From the NCBI GenBank assembly GCA_964577825.1, contig CAZOBJ010000014.1:1-48143 (forward strand): a stretch of 48,143 nucleotides of DNA, read 5' to 3'. The stretch's first letter is position 1, and every line of letters starts with the position of its first letter. Below are positions 32,009 through 41,810 of this stretch, one piece after another. The position numbers were made by a program, and so were the translations under genes. This DNA is from CAZOBJ01 sp964577825. GTDB taxonomy: Bacteria; Planctomycetota; SZUA-567; JAFGNG01. The notes under the pieces are model-generated. The model had not been told where the DNA came from. It saw only the letters and a program-made list of their open reading frames with translations, and searched no databases.

Positions 32009-32557
32009 TCAATCCGCGGATTCGGGGAAATAACGCGCGAGGATCCGCGACCATCGGCCCTGGGTCTTGAGCATGGCCTCGACGACCTCGCGTACCGCGC
32101 CGTCACCCCCGCAGTGTTGTGTCACGGCGTCGGCGAAATCCCGCACCTCCGCGACCGCGTTCGCCACGGCGATGCTCAGGCCCACGAGCCGCATGGCCGG
32201 GATATCGGGCAAGTCGTCGCCCATGTACGCCACCGTGTCCGGCGGCGCACCCAGCGCAGCGAGCAGGTCCCCGAGCGCCGCGGCCTTGTCCTTGGCGTCC
32301 TCGCGCCAGTGGGCCACGCCCAGCTCGCGCGCCCGCCGGGCCAGGATGGGGCTCGCTCGTCCCGAGATCAGGGCGCTGTGCCTCCCGGCGCGGTGCCAGT
32401 ACTTGATCGCCGTGCCGTCGTGCACGTGAAAGACCTTGGACTCCGCGCCTGTGTCCGCGTAGCGGATGCGCCCGTCCGTGAGCACGCCGTCCACGTCCAG
32501 GACGAGCAGGTCTATGCCGGTCAGCCGTTCCGGAGCGAGCTCGGAGAATCTGGTCAA
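32009..32557 (-). CDS. kdsC: KdsC-type 3-deoxy-D-manno-octulosonate 8-phosphate phosphatase
   Basis: This HAD-superfamily C0 protein has DVDGVLTDG (Asp21 and Asp23), VFHVHDGTAIKYW, SGRAS, and GDDLPD (Asp114, Asp115, Asp118), with VTQHCGGDGAVREV at the end. It dephosphorylates KDO-8-P for LPS inner-core synthesis. I place the start at TTG 32557, ten bases after GGAGG, giving 182 residues as in the family; a second TTG at 32596 would add 13 residues. The next gene is an Lpt-like transport protein, so the two form an LPS pair. Confidence 0.9.
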   Translation of the reverse strand: MTRFSELAPERLTGIDLLVLDVDGVLTDGRIRYADTGAESKVFHVHDGTAIKYWHRAGRHSALISGRASPILARRARELGVAHWREDAKDKAAALGDLLAALGAPPDTVAYMGDDLPDIPAMRLVGLSIAVANAVAEVRDFADAVTQHCGGDGAVREVVEAMLKTQGRWSRILARYFPESAD

Positions 32558-32631
32558 GGCGCGCAGTCCTCCAGGCGCCGACGCGATTGCGCACAAGGCC
32601 GGCCACGGTCTTCGACATCGCCTACCCGTGC

Positions 32632-32660
32632 AGGATACAGGGGCCCACGGGGCGAATCAA
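32632..32660 (-). promoter_or_regulatory. promoter for kdsC and the Lpt-like gene
   Basis: On the minus strand TTGATT (32660-32655), 17 bp, TATCCT (32637-32632). It overlaps the stop codon region of queA and lies about 75 bp before the kdsC TTG. Confidence 0.45.
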
Positions 32661-33760
32661 GCGGGTCCATGCGCGCGCCACAGGAGCATGGCGTCGCCGT
32701 AGCTGTAGAACCGGTAGCCTTGCGCCACGGCCTCGCGGTACGCGGCCAGCACCCGGTCGCGGCCCGCGAACGCGCACACGAGCATGAGCAGGGTGCTGCG
32801 GGGCAGGTGGAAGTTCGTGAGCAGTCCGTCGATGACTCGGAACCGGTACGGCGGACGGATGAAGAGGTCCGTGGCCCCGGGGCCGGCCCGTACGCGGCCG
32901 TGCGCGTCGGCGGCGGCCTCGATGGCCCGGGTGGTGGTCGTGCCCACCGCGACCACGCGGCGGCCCTGGTCCCGCGCGCGGGCGATCGCCTCCGCGGTCC
33001 CGGGCGGGATGCGGTAGGACTCCGGGTCCATGCAGTGGTCGCTCAGGCGCGCGGTCTTGACCGGCCGGAAGGTGCCCGGCCCGACGTGGAGCACCAGGTC
33101 CGCGATCTCGACCCCGTGGTCGCGCAGGGCGCCGAACACGTGTTCGGTGAAGTGCAGGCCCGCAGTGGGCGCGGCCACCGCGCCCGACTCGCGCGCGTAC
33201 ACGGTCTGGTAGCGTTCGCGGTCCTCGGCCGTGGGCCCGCCCGTCCGCCGGTCGATGTACGGCGGCAGGGGCGTCTCGCCCAGGCGGTCGAGGAGTGCGT
33301 CGAAGGGCTCCTCATCCGGCCAGTCGAAGCGAACGCGCACGCGCCCGGCCCCGAGCTTGTCCAGGATCGTGGCCGTGAGCTCTTCGTCGCCGAAGCTGAC
33401 CTTGCGCGCGGTCTTCAGGTGGCTTGCGGGCCGGGCCAGGCACTCCCACTCTCGGTCGCCCACCGGCCGCACGAGCAAGAGCTCGGTCCGGCCTCCGCCG
33501 CCGCGCCGGCCGCGCAGACGCGCCGGAATGACCCGCGTGGTGTTGCGCACGACCAGGTCGCCGGGCGCAAGCGCTTCTGGCAGGTCCGCGAACACGCGGT
33601 GCTCGAGCCGTCCCCGCGCGTCCACCACGAGCAGGCGCGCCTGTTCGCGGCGCTGCGCGGGTCGCTGCGCGATGCGCTCGGGCGGCAGGGCGTAGTCGTA
33701 CCAGGCCGGGTTCTCTTCCGAAGGCACCGGGCCCGGGGCCGACGACCGGGGGCTGGGCAT
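32657..33760 (-). CDS. queA: S-adenosylmethionine:tRNA ribosyltransferase-isomerase QueA
   Basis: This 367-residue protein matches QueA throughout: YDYALPPERIAQRP, VVRNTTRVIPARL, GAVAAPTAGLHFT, LHVGPGTFRPV and the C-terminal NFHLPRSTLLMLVCAF. It transfers ribose from SAM to preQ1-tRNA to make epoxyqueuosine. The first 18 residues are Pro-rich and probably not part of the fold. It is the last gene of the M24-accB-accC unit, 24 bp after the AmaP-like gene; QueH, the next step of the pathway, is encoded about 6 kb downstream. Confidence 0.97.
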   Translation of the reverse strand: MPSPRSSAPGPVPSEENPAWYDYALPPERIAQRPAQRREQARLLVVDARGRLEHRVFADLPEALAPGDLVVRNTTRVIPARLRGRRGGGGRTELLLVRPVGDREWECLARPASHLKTARKVSFGDEELTATILDKLGAGRVRVRFDWPDEEPFDALLDRLGETPLPPYIDRRTGGPTAEDRERYQTVYARESGAVAAPTAGLHFTEHVFGALRDHGVEIADLVLHVGPGTFRPVKTARLSDHCMDPESYRIPPGTAEAIARARDQGRRVVAVGTTTTRAIEAAADAHGRVRAGPGATDLFIRPPYRFRVIDGLLTNFHLPRSTLLMLVCAFAGRDRVLAAYREAVAQGYRFYSYGDAMLLWRAHGPA

Positions 33761-33784
33761 GGCGTGCGTCCGCGGGCGGGCCGC

Positions 33785-34384
33785 TCAGGCGCTGCCCTCG
33801 GCGTCCTTGTCGTTCTCGGGCGGCACCGGGTACACGGGCCCGGAGAAGGCCTCTTCGTTCCCGCGGCCGGACTCGGCCTTGGGCGCGACCAGGATGCTGT
33901 CCACGTGGCAGTCGATGGCCAGGTCGCTCTTGTCGGGGATCAGCTGCGCGAACGCCTCGCGCACCGTGCGCTTGTGCGCGTCGGTCCGCGAGGGGATGTC
34001 CGGCTGGCTGTCCAGACGGAAGCGCAGCGTGCAGTGGATGGGCTCCTCCTCGCCGCCGGCCTCCAGGCGCACGCTCACGTCGTGCACGTCGCCGGACTTG
34101 CACAGCTCGTCGCGCAGGATTCCCTCCAGCGCGTCGATGGCGATGGAGCTTTCGCCTTCCTCGGTGTGCACGGTGACGGTCTTGCGCACGGCCTCGGCAT
34201 GGGCGCGGTACCAGGTCATGAACCCGGCCTCCAGGACCAGGGCCCCGAGCACCAGGCTCACGATCGCGCCCACGGGCCCGTCTGCGGGGTTGAACAGGCG
34301 CGCGCCCAGGAAGGGCAGCACCAGCAGGAACACCCCGGCGAGAATCGCTGCCCACCGCACGACGAATTCTTCGCACTTCTGCAT
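33785..34384 (-). CDS. AmaP-like alkaline-shock membrane-anchor protein
   Basis: This 199-residue protein begins at ATG 34384 behind GGAGGAG; the open frame upstream belongs to accC. Two TM helices (about 11-28 and 39-57) are followed by an Asp23-like cytosolic domain (VTVHTEEGESSIAIDALEGILRDELC, then CTLRFRLDSQPDIPS). AmaP anchors Asp23 at the membrane in Gram-positives. The gene order accB-accC-Asp23/AmaP-like is known from several phyla. Here it lies between accC and queA, and the tail is rich in Glu/Pro. No separate Asp23 gene follows. Confidence 0.78.
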   Translation of the reverse strand: MQKCEEFVVRWAAILAGVFLLVLPFLGARLFNPADGPVGAIVSLVLGALVLEAGFMTWYRAHAEAVRKTVTVHTEEGESSIAIDALEGILRDELCKSGDVHDVSVRLEAGGEEEPIHCTLRFRLDSQPDIPSRTDAHKRTVREAFAQLIPDKSDLAIDCHVDSILVAPKAESGRGNEEAFSGPVYPVPPENDKDAEGSA

Positions 34385-34458
34385 GACATCTCCTCCTTCG
34401 CTCGCGCCCGACTGCGCGCTCGTCCTCGAGCCGCCGCGGGCCGGCCCGACAGCCCCGG

Positions 34459-35799
<1,341 letters not shown>

Positions 35800-35824
35800 G
35801 ATCGGCCCTCGTGCGTGAACCGGG

Positions 35825-36271
35825 TCACTCTTGCTTGACGAGGAACAAGGGCTGGCCGTACTCCACGGCCTCGCCGTTTTCGACCAGCACCTCCGCGATC
35901 ACGCCGCACACCCCGGACTTCACCTCGTTCATGACCTTCATGGCCTCCACGATGCACACGATGGTCTCCTCGGTGACGTGGCTGCCCATATGCACGAAGG
36001 CCTCCGCGTCCGGCGCCGGAGCCATGTAGAACGTACCCACGATCGGGCTCTTGATGGACTCGAGATCGGTCTGGTCCGGGGCCTGTCCCTGGCTGGCCTG
36101 CTCGCCGTAGGCGGAAGTCGCCAGCGGCGCCATCGCGCCCGCCGGGGCGCCCGCGACCTGGCGCTGCTCCTTGCACAGGCGCACCTTGAACTCGCCCTCC
36201 TGGAGCTCGAGCTCGGCGAGCCCGTGGCTTTCCATGATCTCCAGGAGCTCTCGGATCCGGTCCACACTCAT
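35825..36271 (-). CDS. accB: acetyl-CoA carboxylase, biotin carboxyl carrier protein (AccB)
   Basis: This 148-residue protein uses ATG 36271, seven bases after GAGGAG. The N-terminus (MSVDRIRELLEIMESHGLAELELQEGEFKVRL) and Ala/Pro/Gln-rich linker match BCCP. The C-terminal biotinyl domain has EAMKVMNE with the biotinylated Lys112. It carries carboxyl groups to acetyl-CoA. It lies 44 bp downstream of the M24 peptidase gene. Confidence 0.98.
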   Translation of the reverse strand: MSVDRIRELLEIMESHGLAELELQEGEFKVRLCKEQRQVAGAPAGAMAPLATSAYGEQASQGQAPDQTDLESIKSPIVGTFYMAPAPDAEAFVHMGSHVTEETIVCIVEAMKVMNEVKSGVCGVIAEVLVENGEAVEYGQPLFLVKQE

Positions 36272-36315
36272 GCCTGCACTCCTCATCGTGTGCGACTCGC
36301 AGCGTGCCCGCCCGG

Positions 36316-37434
36316 CTACAGGCAGGCCCAGTCGAAGTCCGTGGGCAGACTGCCGAGCCGGCGACCGCGCTGTTCTCCTACGAGCACAATATCCTCAATG
36401 CGGATGCCTCCGCTGCGGGGGAAGTATACGCCCGGCTCGATGGTAACCACCGCGCCCGGGGGTAGCAAGTCCTCGTTCCTGGCCGAAACCTGCGGGGCCT
36501 CGTGCACCTCCAGCCCCAGCCCGTGGCCCAGCGAATGGCCGAAGCGTTCGGCCAGGTCCGCGCGGCCCAGCACGTCGCGCGCGGTGCGGTCCGCCTCCGC
36601 GCCGGTGACCGGGCCGCCCGCCAGCACGGTGCGCAGCGCGGCGTCGTGGGCCTCGAGCACGCGCCCGTACCGCTCGCGCCAGGTCCGCGACGGCGCGCCC
36701 AGGAACAGCACCCGCGTGAGGTCGGAGTGATAGTGGTCCACGCGCGCGCCCCAGTCGACGAGAAGCAGGCCCCCCTGGCGCAACCGGCGCCGGCCGGGCT
36801 GCACATGGGGCAGGCTGGCCGTGGCCCCGCAGGCCGCGATAATCGGAAAGGCCGGGGCATCGGCCCCGTGCTTGCCCAAGAGGTACACGAGCTCGCGCGC
36901 GACCTGCGCCTCGGTCATGCCCTCGGTGATTCGATCTCGCAGGTCCAGGAAGGCGCGCTCGGCCACGCGCACGGCGCGACGGATGCGGCGCACCTCCCAC
37001 GGGCTCTTGGACAGCCGCCGGCCCGCCGCGTGCGCGGCCCAGGGGAGGAAGCGGCACCCGCGGGCGATATGCTGCAGGTCCTCGTAGTCGCGCACCGAGA
37101 GCGCGGTCTCCTGAAAGCCCACACGCCGGACCTGCATGCGGCGCAGCACCTGTGCGGCGGTGCGCACGGGCGTGCGCTCGCGCAGCAGGACCTCGCATCC
37201 CTGAGCCGAGCGCTGGGCCTCTTCCAGGTAGCAGAAGTTGGTGACAAGGGCGGCCTGCCGGGCGGTGACCACGAGCGCCGACTCATTCTGGTCGATCGAG
37301 ATGCCGCTGAACGCGGTGTAGTAGTGGATGGCGGGACCGCTCGTGAGCAACACCGCGCCCAGCCGATGCCGGCGCATCCGGGCGCGAAGGCCGCGCACGC
37401 GAGCGCGCACTTCCTCCTCGGGGACAGCGGCCAT
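36316..37434 (-). CDS. M24-family aminopeptidase (Xaa-Pro/PepQ-like)
   Basis: This 372-residue protein uses ATG 37434. It has an N-terminal creatinase-like domain (about 1-140) and a C-terminal pita-bread domain. Metal ligands are seen at Asp227 and Asp238 (VDWGARVDHYHSDLTR), His304 (GHSLGHGLG), Glu333 (TIEPGVY) and Glu347 (RIED). The usual GxxSD is HYHSD here. It removes N-terminal residues preceding proline. It leads the accB-accC unit, where an efp gene commonly lies between; efp is absent here. Confidence 0.93.
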   Translation of the reverse strand: MAAVPEEEVRARVRGLRARMRRHRLGAVLLTSGPAIHYYTAFSGISIDQNESALVVTARQAALVTNFCYLEEAQRSAQGCEVLLRERTPVRTAAQVLRRMQVRRVGFQETALSVRDYEDLQHIARGCRFLPWAAHAAGRRLSKSPWEVRRIRRAVRVAERAFLDLRDRITEGMTEAQVARELVYLLGKHGADAPAFPIIAACGATASLPHVQPGRRRLRQGGLLLVDWGARVDHYHSDLTRVLFLGAPSRTWRERYGRVLEAHDAALRTVLAGGPVTGAEADRTARDVLGRADLAERFGHSLGHGLGLEVHEAPQVSARNEDLLPPGAVVTIEPGVYFPRSGGIRIEDIVLVGEQRGRRLGSLPTDFDWACL

Positions 37435-37495
37435 AGGCGTCGCTCTCCATGGGAAGGCCCGGCCCGCACGGGCCCGGGCCGCAACAGTGCCGGGG

Positions 37496-37524
37496 ATTAT
37501 AGCGAGGAACGGACCGAAGCCCAA
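37496..37524 (-). promoter_or_regulatory. promoter for the M24-accB-accC unit
   Basis: On the minus strand TTGGGC (37524-37519), 17 bp, perfect TATAAT (37501-37496). It abuts the rpmA terminator, a clean unit boundary, and lies about 62 bp before ATG 37434. Confidence 0.58.
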
Positions 37525-37525
37525 G

Positions 37526-37557
37526 CGAAAACACGGCCAGCGCGTGCCGGCCGTGTT
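37526..37557 (-). terminator. intrinsic terminator after rpmA
   Basis: On the minus strand AACACGGCC (37557-37549) pairs with GGCCGTGTT (37538-37530), then a short T-run. It lies 28 bp after the rpmA stop. Confidence 0.72.
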
Positions 37558-37584
37558 GCCGCGGGTCTTGCCTGCGGAGAAAGA

Positions 37585-37827
37585 CTACCCGCCGGCGACC
37601 ACGTTGATCCGGCGCCGGCCGAAGTCCACCACCCCGTCGCTCAATGCGAACAGCGTGTGGTCCCGGCCCATGCCCACGTTCTCGCCGGGGTGGAACCGGG
37701 TCCCGCGCTGACGTACGATGATGTTCCCGGCGCGCACGCGTTGGCCGCCGAAGCGCTTGACGCCCAGATACTTCGGGTTGCTGTCGCGGCCGTTGCGGCT
37801 GGCGCCCTGTCCGACCTTGTGAGCCAT
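37585..37827 (-). CDS. rpmA: 50S ribosomal protein L27
   Basis: This 80-residue L27 is of usual length, begins MAHKVGQGASRNGRDSNPKYLGVKRFGGQ and contains GNIIVRQRGTRFHPG and VGMGRDHTLFAL. No N-terminal cleavage extension is present (unlike Firmicutes and relatives). L27 reaches into the peptidyl-transferase centre. It is last in DUF2344-rne/rng-rplU-rpmA and is followed by an intrinsic terminator. Confidence 0.98.
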   Translation of the reverse strand: MAHKVGQGASRNGRDSNPKYLGVKRFGGQRVRAGNIIVRQRGTRFHPGENVGMGRDHTLFALSDGVVDFGRRRINVVAGG

Positions 37828-37956
37828 GGTTCTCTCCCGAGTGTTGCGGCGCGGCGCGCCTGGGCACTGCCGCGCAGGTCCATTCGAATCCGAAATCCTA
37901 CTACGCGCGGCCCAGGTTGTAAAGCCCTTGTTTGCGCAGCCTCACGCGCAAGCCGG

Positions 37957-38268
37957 TCAGGCGCTCAGCCCGGTGATGCGCACGCGTGTGTAGCGGGGGC
38001 GGTGTCCGGTCTTGACCTTGCTGCCTTTGCGGCGGCGGAAGCTCACGCCCGTGACCTTGGCGCCCTTGGCCTCGCCGACGACCGTGGCGGTGACCGTGGC
38101 GCCGGACACGTGGGGCGCGCCCACCTGCACCGCGCCGTCGTCGTTGACGAGCTTCACGTTCTCGAACGTGATTTCGCTGCCCGGCTCGGCGTCCTGGCGG
38201 GGGAGGTCGATCTCTTCGCCCTCGCGCACGGTGTACTGGCGGCCGTGCGATTCGATGATTGCGTACAT
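37957..38268 (-). CDS. rplU: 50S ribosomal protein L21
   Basis: This 103-residue L21 starts at ATG 38268 (MYAIIESHGRQYTV). The C-terminus has the signature SFRRRKGSKVKTGHRPRYTRVRI. Length and sequence are typical. It binds 23S rRNA with L20. It is 32 bp downstream of the RNase E/G gene and 129 bp upstream of rpmA. Confidence 0.98.
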   Translation of the reverse strand: MYAIIESHGRQYTVREGEEIDLPRQDAEPGSEITFENVKLVNDDGAVQVGAPHVSGATVTATVVGEAKGAKVTGVSFRRRKGSKVKTGHRPRYTRVRITGLSA

Positions 38269-38300
38269 GGAGTCTCGGTCCTTGTCTGTGCGGGGACGGA

Positions 38301-39824
38301 TCAGTCCGCCTCCCGCTCCTTGTCGTTCACCCATCGGAACACGATCTCGTCGAACGGGAGGGCCATGTCGGTCTTTACCCGCACGCGGCTGTCGTACTGC
38401 TTCTCCAGTTCGGCGATGTCGATGCGCCGGGCATTGCTCACGTAGCTGGCCGCCCGCGGGTGCATCCGGGCCTCCAGCCGGCCGCGACGCTCCGTGAAAC
38501 GTTGCCGCAACATGCGGATGAAGTCAAGGCCCAGGCTCTCGAAGCTGCGGGTCATGCCCGTGCCGCCGCAGTGCGGACAGGCGCTCAGGACCGCGGTGCG
38601 CAGGCTCTGGCGCACGCGCTGGCGGGTCATCTCCAGGACCCCGAGCCGGCTGATCGGAAGCAGGGTGATCCGTGCGCGGTCGGGCTCGAGCGCGTCGCGG
38701 AACGCGGTCTCCACGCGGCGGCGGTCGGCCTCCTCGTCCATGTCGATGAAGTCGATCATGATCAGGCCCCCGAGGTCGCGCAGCCGCAGCTGCCGGGCGA
38801 CCATGGCCGCGGCCTCCAGGTTGATCTGCAGGATCATCTCGCGGCTGCTCTGGCTCTTCTTGAATCGGCCGGAGTTCACGTCGATGGCGACCATGGCCTC
38901 CGTGGGCTCGATCACGATTTCGCCGCCGCTGTTGAGCGGCACCCGTCGGGAGAACACTCGGTCGATTTCCTCGGTGAGCTCGAAGTGGTCGAAGATGGGC
39001 TCCGGCTTGGCGTACAGATGCACGCGCTGCTTGAACGCGGGCATGACCGTGGCCAGAAAGTCGCGGGCGCGGTTGCACTCCTCCTCGTTGTCGATCAACA
39101 GTTCCTTCACGTCCTCGCTCATGAAATCGCGGATCGCGCGCAGCACCAGGTCGGTCTCCTCGTACACGAGCGCGGGGGGAGACTCCTTACGGGTGCGGCG
39201 CACCAGGGCCTTCCACAGACGCAAGAGGTAGTCCAGGTCGTTTTTCAGTTGGGCCTTGCCCTTGCCCATGCCCGCGGTGCGGATGATGAAGCCCATGTCC
39301 TGGGGTGGGTCCAGGTCGTCCAGGGCGCGGCGCAGTTGGCGGCGCTCGTCGTCGTCGCGGATTTTCTTGCTCACGCCGCGCTTCTGCACCGCGGGCATGA
39401 GCACGAGGTACCGGCCGGGCAGGGACACGTAGCAGGTCACGCTGGGGCCCTTGTCGGCGAAGCTCTCGCGCGTGATCTGCACAAGGACCTCCTGGCCCTT
39501 CCACAGCATCTTCTCGATGGGCGCGTTCTTGGTCGGTGGGTTCTTGCGCCCGCGCTTCTTCTTCAGAATCCCCTTGTATCCGCCGTCGGGCGGCACCACG
39601 TCCGAGACGTGCAGGAATGCGTTCTTCTGCCCGCCCAGGTCCACGAAGGCCGCCTGTAGGCGCGGCTCCACGTTCTGCACGCGCCCCTTGTAGATATTGC
39701 CCGCCTGGAATCCCTTGCCCGTGCGTTCGAGGTAGAGCTCCTCCAGGCCCTCGGCGCCGGTGATGGCCACCCGGATCTCCTCCGGGTCGAGCACGTTCAT
39801 GAGCATTCGCTTCGTTTCGGCCAT
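38301..39824 (-). CDS. ribonuclease E/G family protein
   Basis: This 507-residue protein uses ATG 39824, five bases after GGGAG. An S1 domain (about 38-135, GNIYKGRVQNVEPRLQAAFVDLG) carries a basic insertion near 80-108 (KKKRGRKNPP). The catalytic part has AIDVNSG with Asp315 and MIDFIDMD with Asp358, and a zinc-link CPHCGGTG (Cys416, Cys419). No long C-terminal scaffold follows, so it is closer to RNase G in size. It processes rRNA and decays mRNA. The order DUF2344-rne/rng-rplU-rpmA is common. Confidence 0.95.
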   Translation of the reverse strand: MAETKRMLMNVLDPEEIRVAITGAEGLEELYLERTGKGFQAGNIYKGRVQNVEPRLQAAFVDLGGQKNAFLHVSDVVPPDGGYKGILKKKRGRKNPPTKNAPIEKMLWKGQEVLVQITRESFADKGPSVTCYVSLPGRYLVLMPAVQKRGVSKKIRDDDERRQLRRALDDLDPPQDMGFIIRTAGMGKGKAQLKNDLDYLLRLWKALVRRTRKESPPALVYEETDLVLRAIRDFMSEDVKELLIDNEEECNRARDFLATVMPAFKQRVHLYAKPEPIFDHFELTEEIDRVFSRRVPLNSGGEIVIEPTEAMVAIDVNSGRFKKSQSSREMILQINLEAAAMVARQLRLRDLGGLIMIDFIDMDEEADRRRVETAFRDALEPDRARITLLPISRLGVLEMTRQRVRQSLRTAVLSACPHCGGTGMTRSFESLGLDFIRMLRQRFTERRGRLEARMHPRAASYVSNARRIDIAELEKQYDSRVRVKTDMALPFDEIVFRWVNDKEREAD

Positions 39825-39839
39825 GAGAACTCCCAAACG

Positions 39840-40508
39840 CTACCAGCGCAGCTCCATGCGCACGCGCGTGATGCGCACAGCCGCCGGGTCGGCGCCCGTG
39901 CGCTGAGCGAGCAGGGCCGCAAGCTCGTCCGGCCGCGCGGTCGCGCGCGGCTGCGGAGCGATCACGAGCTCGACGCGGTCGGCCTCGCAGTCGATTGTCT
40001 CGACGGACGCGGTCACGTCCACGGTCCGTGCGCCGCGTTTGCCGGTGCGCTCGACTCCGAGGCGGTCCAGCCCCCGCAGCCAGTCCGCCGCCCGGGCGAG
40101 TGTCTCGCGCCCAGGGCCCCTGGGCTCGACCAGTCCGTCGATGCGATAGGTGATCCGGCCGACCTTGCGTCCGCGCCGGCGCTTGGGCAGGCGCGTCACG
40201 GTCAACAGCCGCATGCCCTCGAGCATCAGCGGCGCCAAGCCCTGGCGCACGAGGTGCGGGGGCACGGGCTCGGTGAACTCGAGCTCGAGGTGCTCGCAGG
40301 CGCTGGCCACGCCCACGCTCAGCGGCGCCGGAAACACCATGCGCGGCTTGGGGTTGAACCCCTGGGTCATCCGGCAAGGAAGCTCGGCGCGGCGCAGGGC
40401 CCGCTCGAACAGGCGCATCAGGTCGTGGTGCGAGTAGAACCGCGCCGGGCCCTGCTTGGCAAACATCAGGTCCACCTTTTGCCGAATTTCGCTCGTGGCC
40501 GCGCTCAT
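39840..40508 (-). CDS. DUF2344 (TIGR03936) protein
   Basis: This 222-residue protein uses ATG 40508. It contains QKVDLMFAKQGPARFYSHHDLMRLFERALRRAELPCRMTQGFNPKP near the N-terminus, the hallmark of the family normally encoded next to, or fused to, a TIGR03960 radical-SAM protein. That partner is not adjacent here. The gene is first in the unit, directly upstream of the RNase E/G gene, 15 bp away. The role is unknown; a link to ribosomal or tRNA modification is suspected from gene context. Confidence 0.9.
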   Translation of the reverse strand: MSAATSEIRQKVDLMFAKQGPARFYSHHDLMRLFERALRRAELPCRMTQGFNPKPRMVFPAPLSVGVASACEHLELEFTEPVPPHLVRQGLAPLMLEGMRLLTVTRLPKRRRGRKVGRITYRIDGLVEPRGPGRETLARAADWLRGLDRLGVERTGKRGARTVDVTASVETIDCEADRVELVIAPQPRATARPDELAALLAQRTGADPAAVRITRVRMELRW

Positions 40509-40611
40509 GCAGTCTCCCGGCCGCGCGTCCGTACGAGGTCCGTCGCCCCGTGGCGCAGCCGACGGCCCCGGCCGCGCCCCTGCGGGCATCCGCGCCGGTG
40601 CAAAACGAACT

Positions 40612-40640
40612 ATGGTAGCCTGCGGGCGCTCGGCTGTCCA
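40612..40640 (-). promoter_or_regulatory. promoter for DUF2344-rne/rng-rplU-rpmA
   Basis: On the minus strand TGGACA (40640-40635), 17 bp, TACCAT (40617-40612). The implied leader to ATG 40508 is close to 100 nt. Confidence 0.45.
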
Positions 40641-40679
40641 GTAGGATTTCGCCTACAGGGCCGCTCGCGGGCTTTTCGC

Positions 40680-40707
40680 TTGACAGGCACGCGGGCCGCG
40701 CTACCGT
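40680..40707 (+). promoter_or_regulatory. promoter for ilvC
   Basis: TTGACA (40680-40685), 16 bp, TACCGT (40702-40707), about 75 bp upstream of ATG 40782. It faces away from the DUF2344 promoter at 40612-40640. No T-box or leader-peptide attenuator was recognised. Confidence 0.47.
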
Positions 40708-40781
40708 GGGCGCGCAGCGCGGCCGGCGGGCCGCACGCGGGAATTCCTGCACGCGTCTACTGGCAAGAAAGGGGGCGAATC

Positions 40782-41783
40782 ATGGCCAAGGTGCACTACG
40801 ATAACGAGGCGGACCTGGACCTGCTCAAGGACAAGACCGTCGCGGTGATCGGGTACGGTTCGCAGGGACACGCCCAGGCGCAGAACCTGCGCGACTCGGG
40901 GGTCAACGTGCTGGTGGCCGAGGTGCCCGGCACGCCGAACGCGAACCTCGCCGAGGAGCACGGGTTCGAGATCCATTCCGCGAGCGACGCCGCGGCGCAG
41001 GCGCAGATCGTCCAGATGCTCGTGCCCGACCAGATCCAGGCCAAAGTGTTCGAGGCCGCGGTGAAGGACCAGCTCCAAGAGAACGACCTGCTGATGTTCA
41101 GCCACGGGTTCAATATCCACTACGGCCAGATCATGCCCGCGCAGACCGTGGACATCGCCATGGTCGCGCCCAAGGGCCCGGGCCACCTGGTCCGCAGCGA
41201 GTACGTGCGCGGCGGGGGCGTGGCGTGCCTGGTTGCCGTGGAGAACGATCACTCCGGACAGGCGCTGCCGGTCGCGCTCGCGTACGCCAAGGGCATCGGC
41301 GGGACCAAGGCGGGCGTGATCGAGACCACGTTCAAGGAGGAAACCGAGACCGACCTGTTCGGCGAGCAGGTGGCCCTGTGCGGCGGGATCGCGGACCTGA
41401 TCAAGAGTGCGTTCGAGACCATGGTGCAGGCCGGATACCAGCCGGAGGTCGCCTACTTCGAGTGCATGCATGAGATGAAGCTGATCGTGGACCTGTTCTA
41501 CCAGGGGGGGCTCACCTACATGAACTACTCGGTCTCCGACACGGCCGAGTACGGCGGCCTGACCCGCGGCAAGCGCGTGATCAACGAGCAGTCCCGTGCG
41601 GCCATGCGCGGGATCCTGGGCGAGGTGCAATCCGGCGCGTTCGCGCGTGAGTGGCTGTGCGAGAACCAGGTCAACCAGCCCGTACTCAAGCGTTTGCGCG
41701 AGCTCGAGCGCTCGCACCAGATCGAACGGGTCGGCCGCGAGTTGCGCCGCATGATGCCCTGGGTCGAGCCCAAGGAGGTGTAG
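40782..41783 (+). CDS. ilvC: ketol-acid reductoisomerase, class I
   Basis: This 333-residue class I KARI starts at ATG 40782 behind GGGGG. AVIGYGSQGHAQAQNLRDSG (21-40) is the nucleotide-binding turn. EVAYFECMHEMKLIVDLFYQGG contains the magnesium-site residues. It rearranges and reduces acetolactate in branched-chain amino-acid synthesis. Oddity: after VLV (43-45) the loop reads AEVPGTPN (46-53) instead of the usual 'GLR-x-GS', so the phosphate-binding Arg is Val and an acidic Glu47 is present. That favours NADH over NADPH (inference). Confidence 0.97.
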   Translation: MAKVHYDNEADLDLLKDKTVAVIGYGSQGHAQAQNLRDSGVNVLVAEVPGTPNANLAEEHGFEIHSASDAAAQAQIVQMLVPDQIQAKVFEAAVKDQLQENDLLMFSHGFNIHYGQIMPAQTVDIAMVAPKGPGHLVRSEYVRGGGVACLVAVENDHSGQALPVALAYAKGIGGTKAGVIETTFKEETETDLFGEQVALCGGIADLIKSAFETMVQAGYQPEVAYFECMHEMKLIVDLFYQGGLTYMNYSVSDTAEYGGLTRGKRVINEQSRAAMRGILGEVQSGAFAREWLCENQVNQPVLKRLRELERSHQIERVGRELRRMMPWVEPKEV

Positions 41784-41810
41784 GCGGACGCGACTCCTGA
41801 AGTTTGCGTC

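Noticed and set aside
28741..32070. 1109-codon plus-strand open frame
   Set aside because: Antisense to the Lpt-like gene, whose signal peptide, ribosome site and repeats are clear; the translation is Ala/Gly/Arg/His-rich without motifs.
40254..40781. N-terminal extension of IlvC
   Set aside because: It overlaps the DUF2344 gene and both promoters; ATG 40782 matches the family start.
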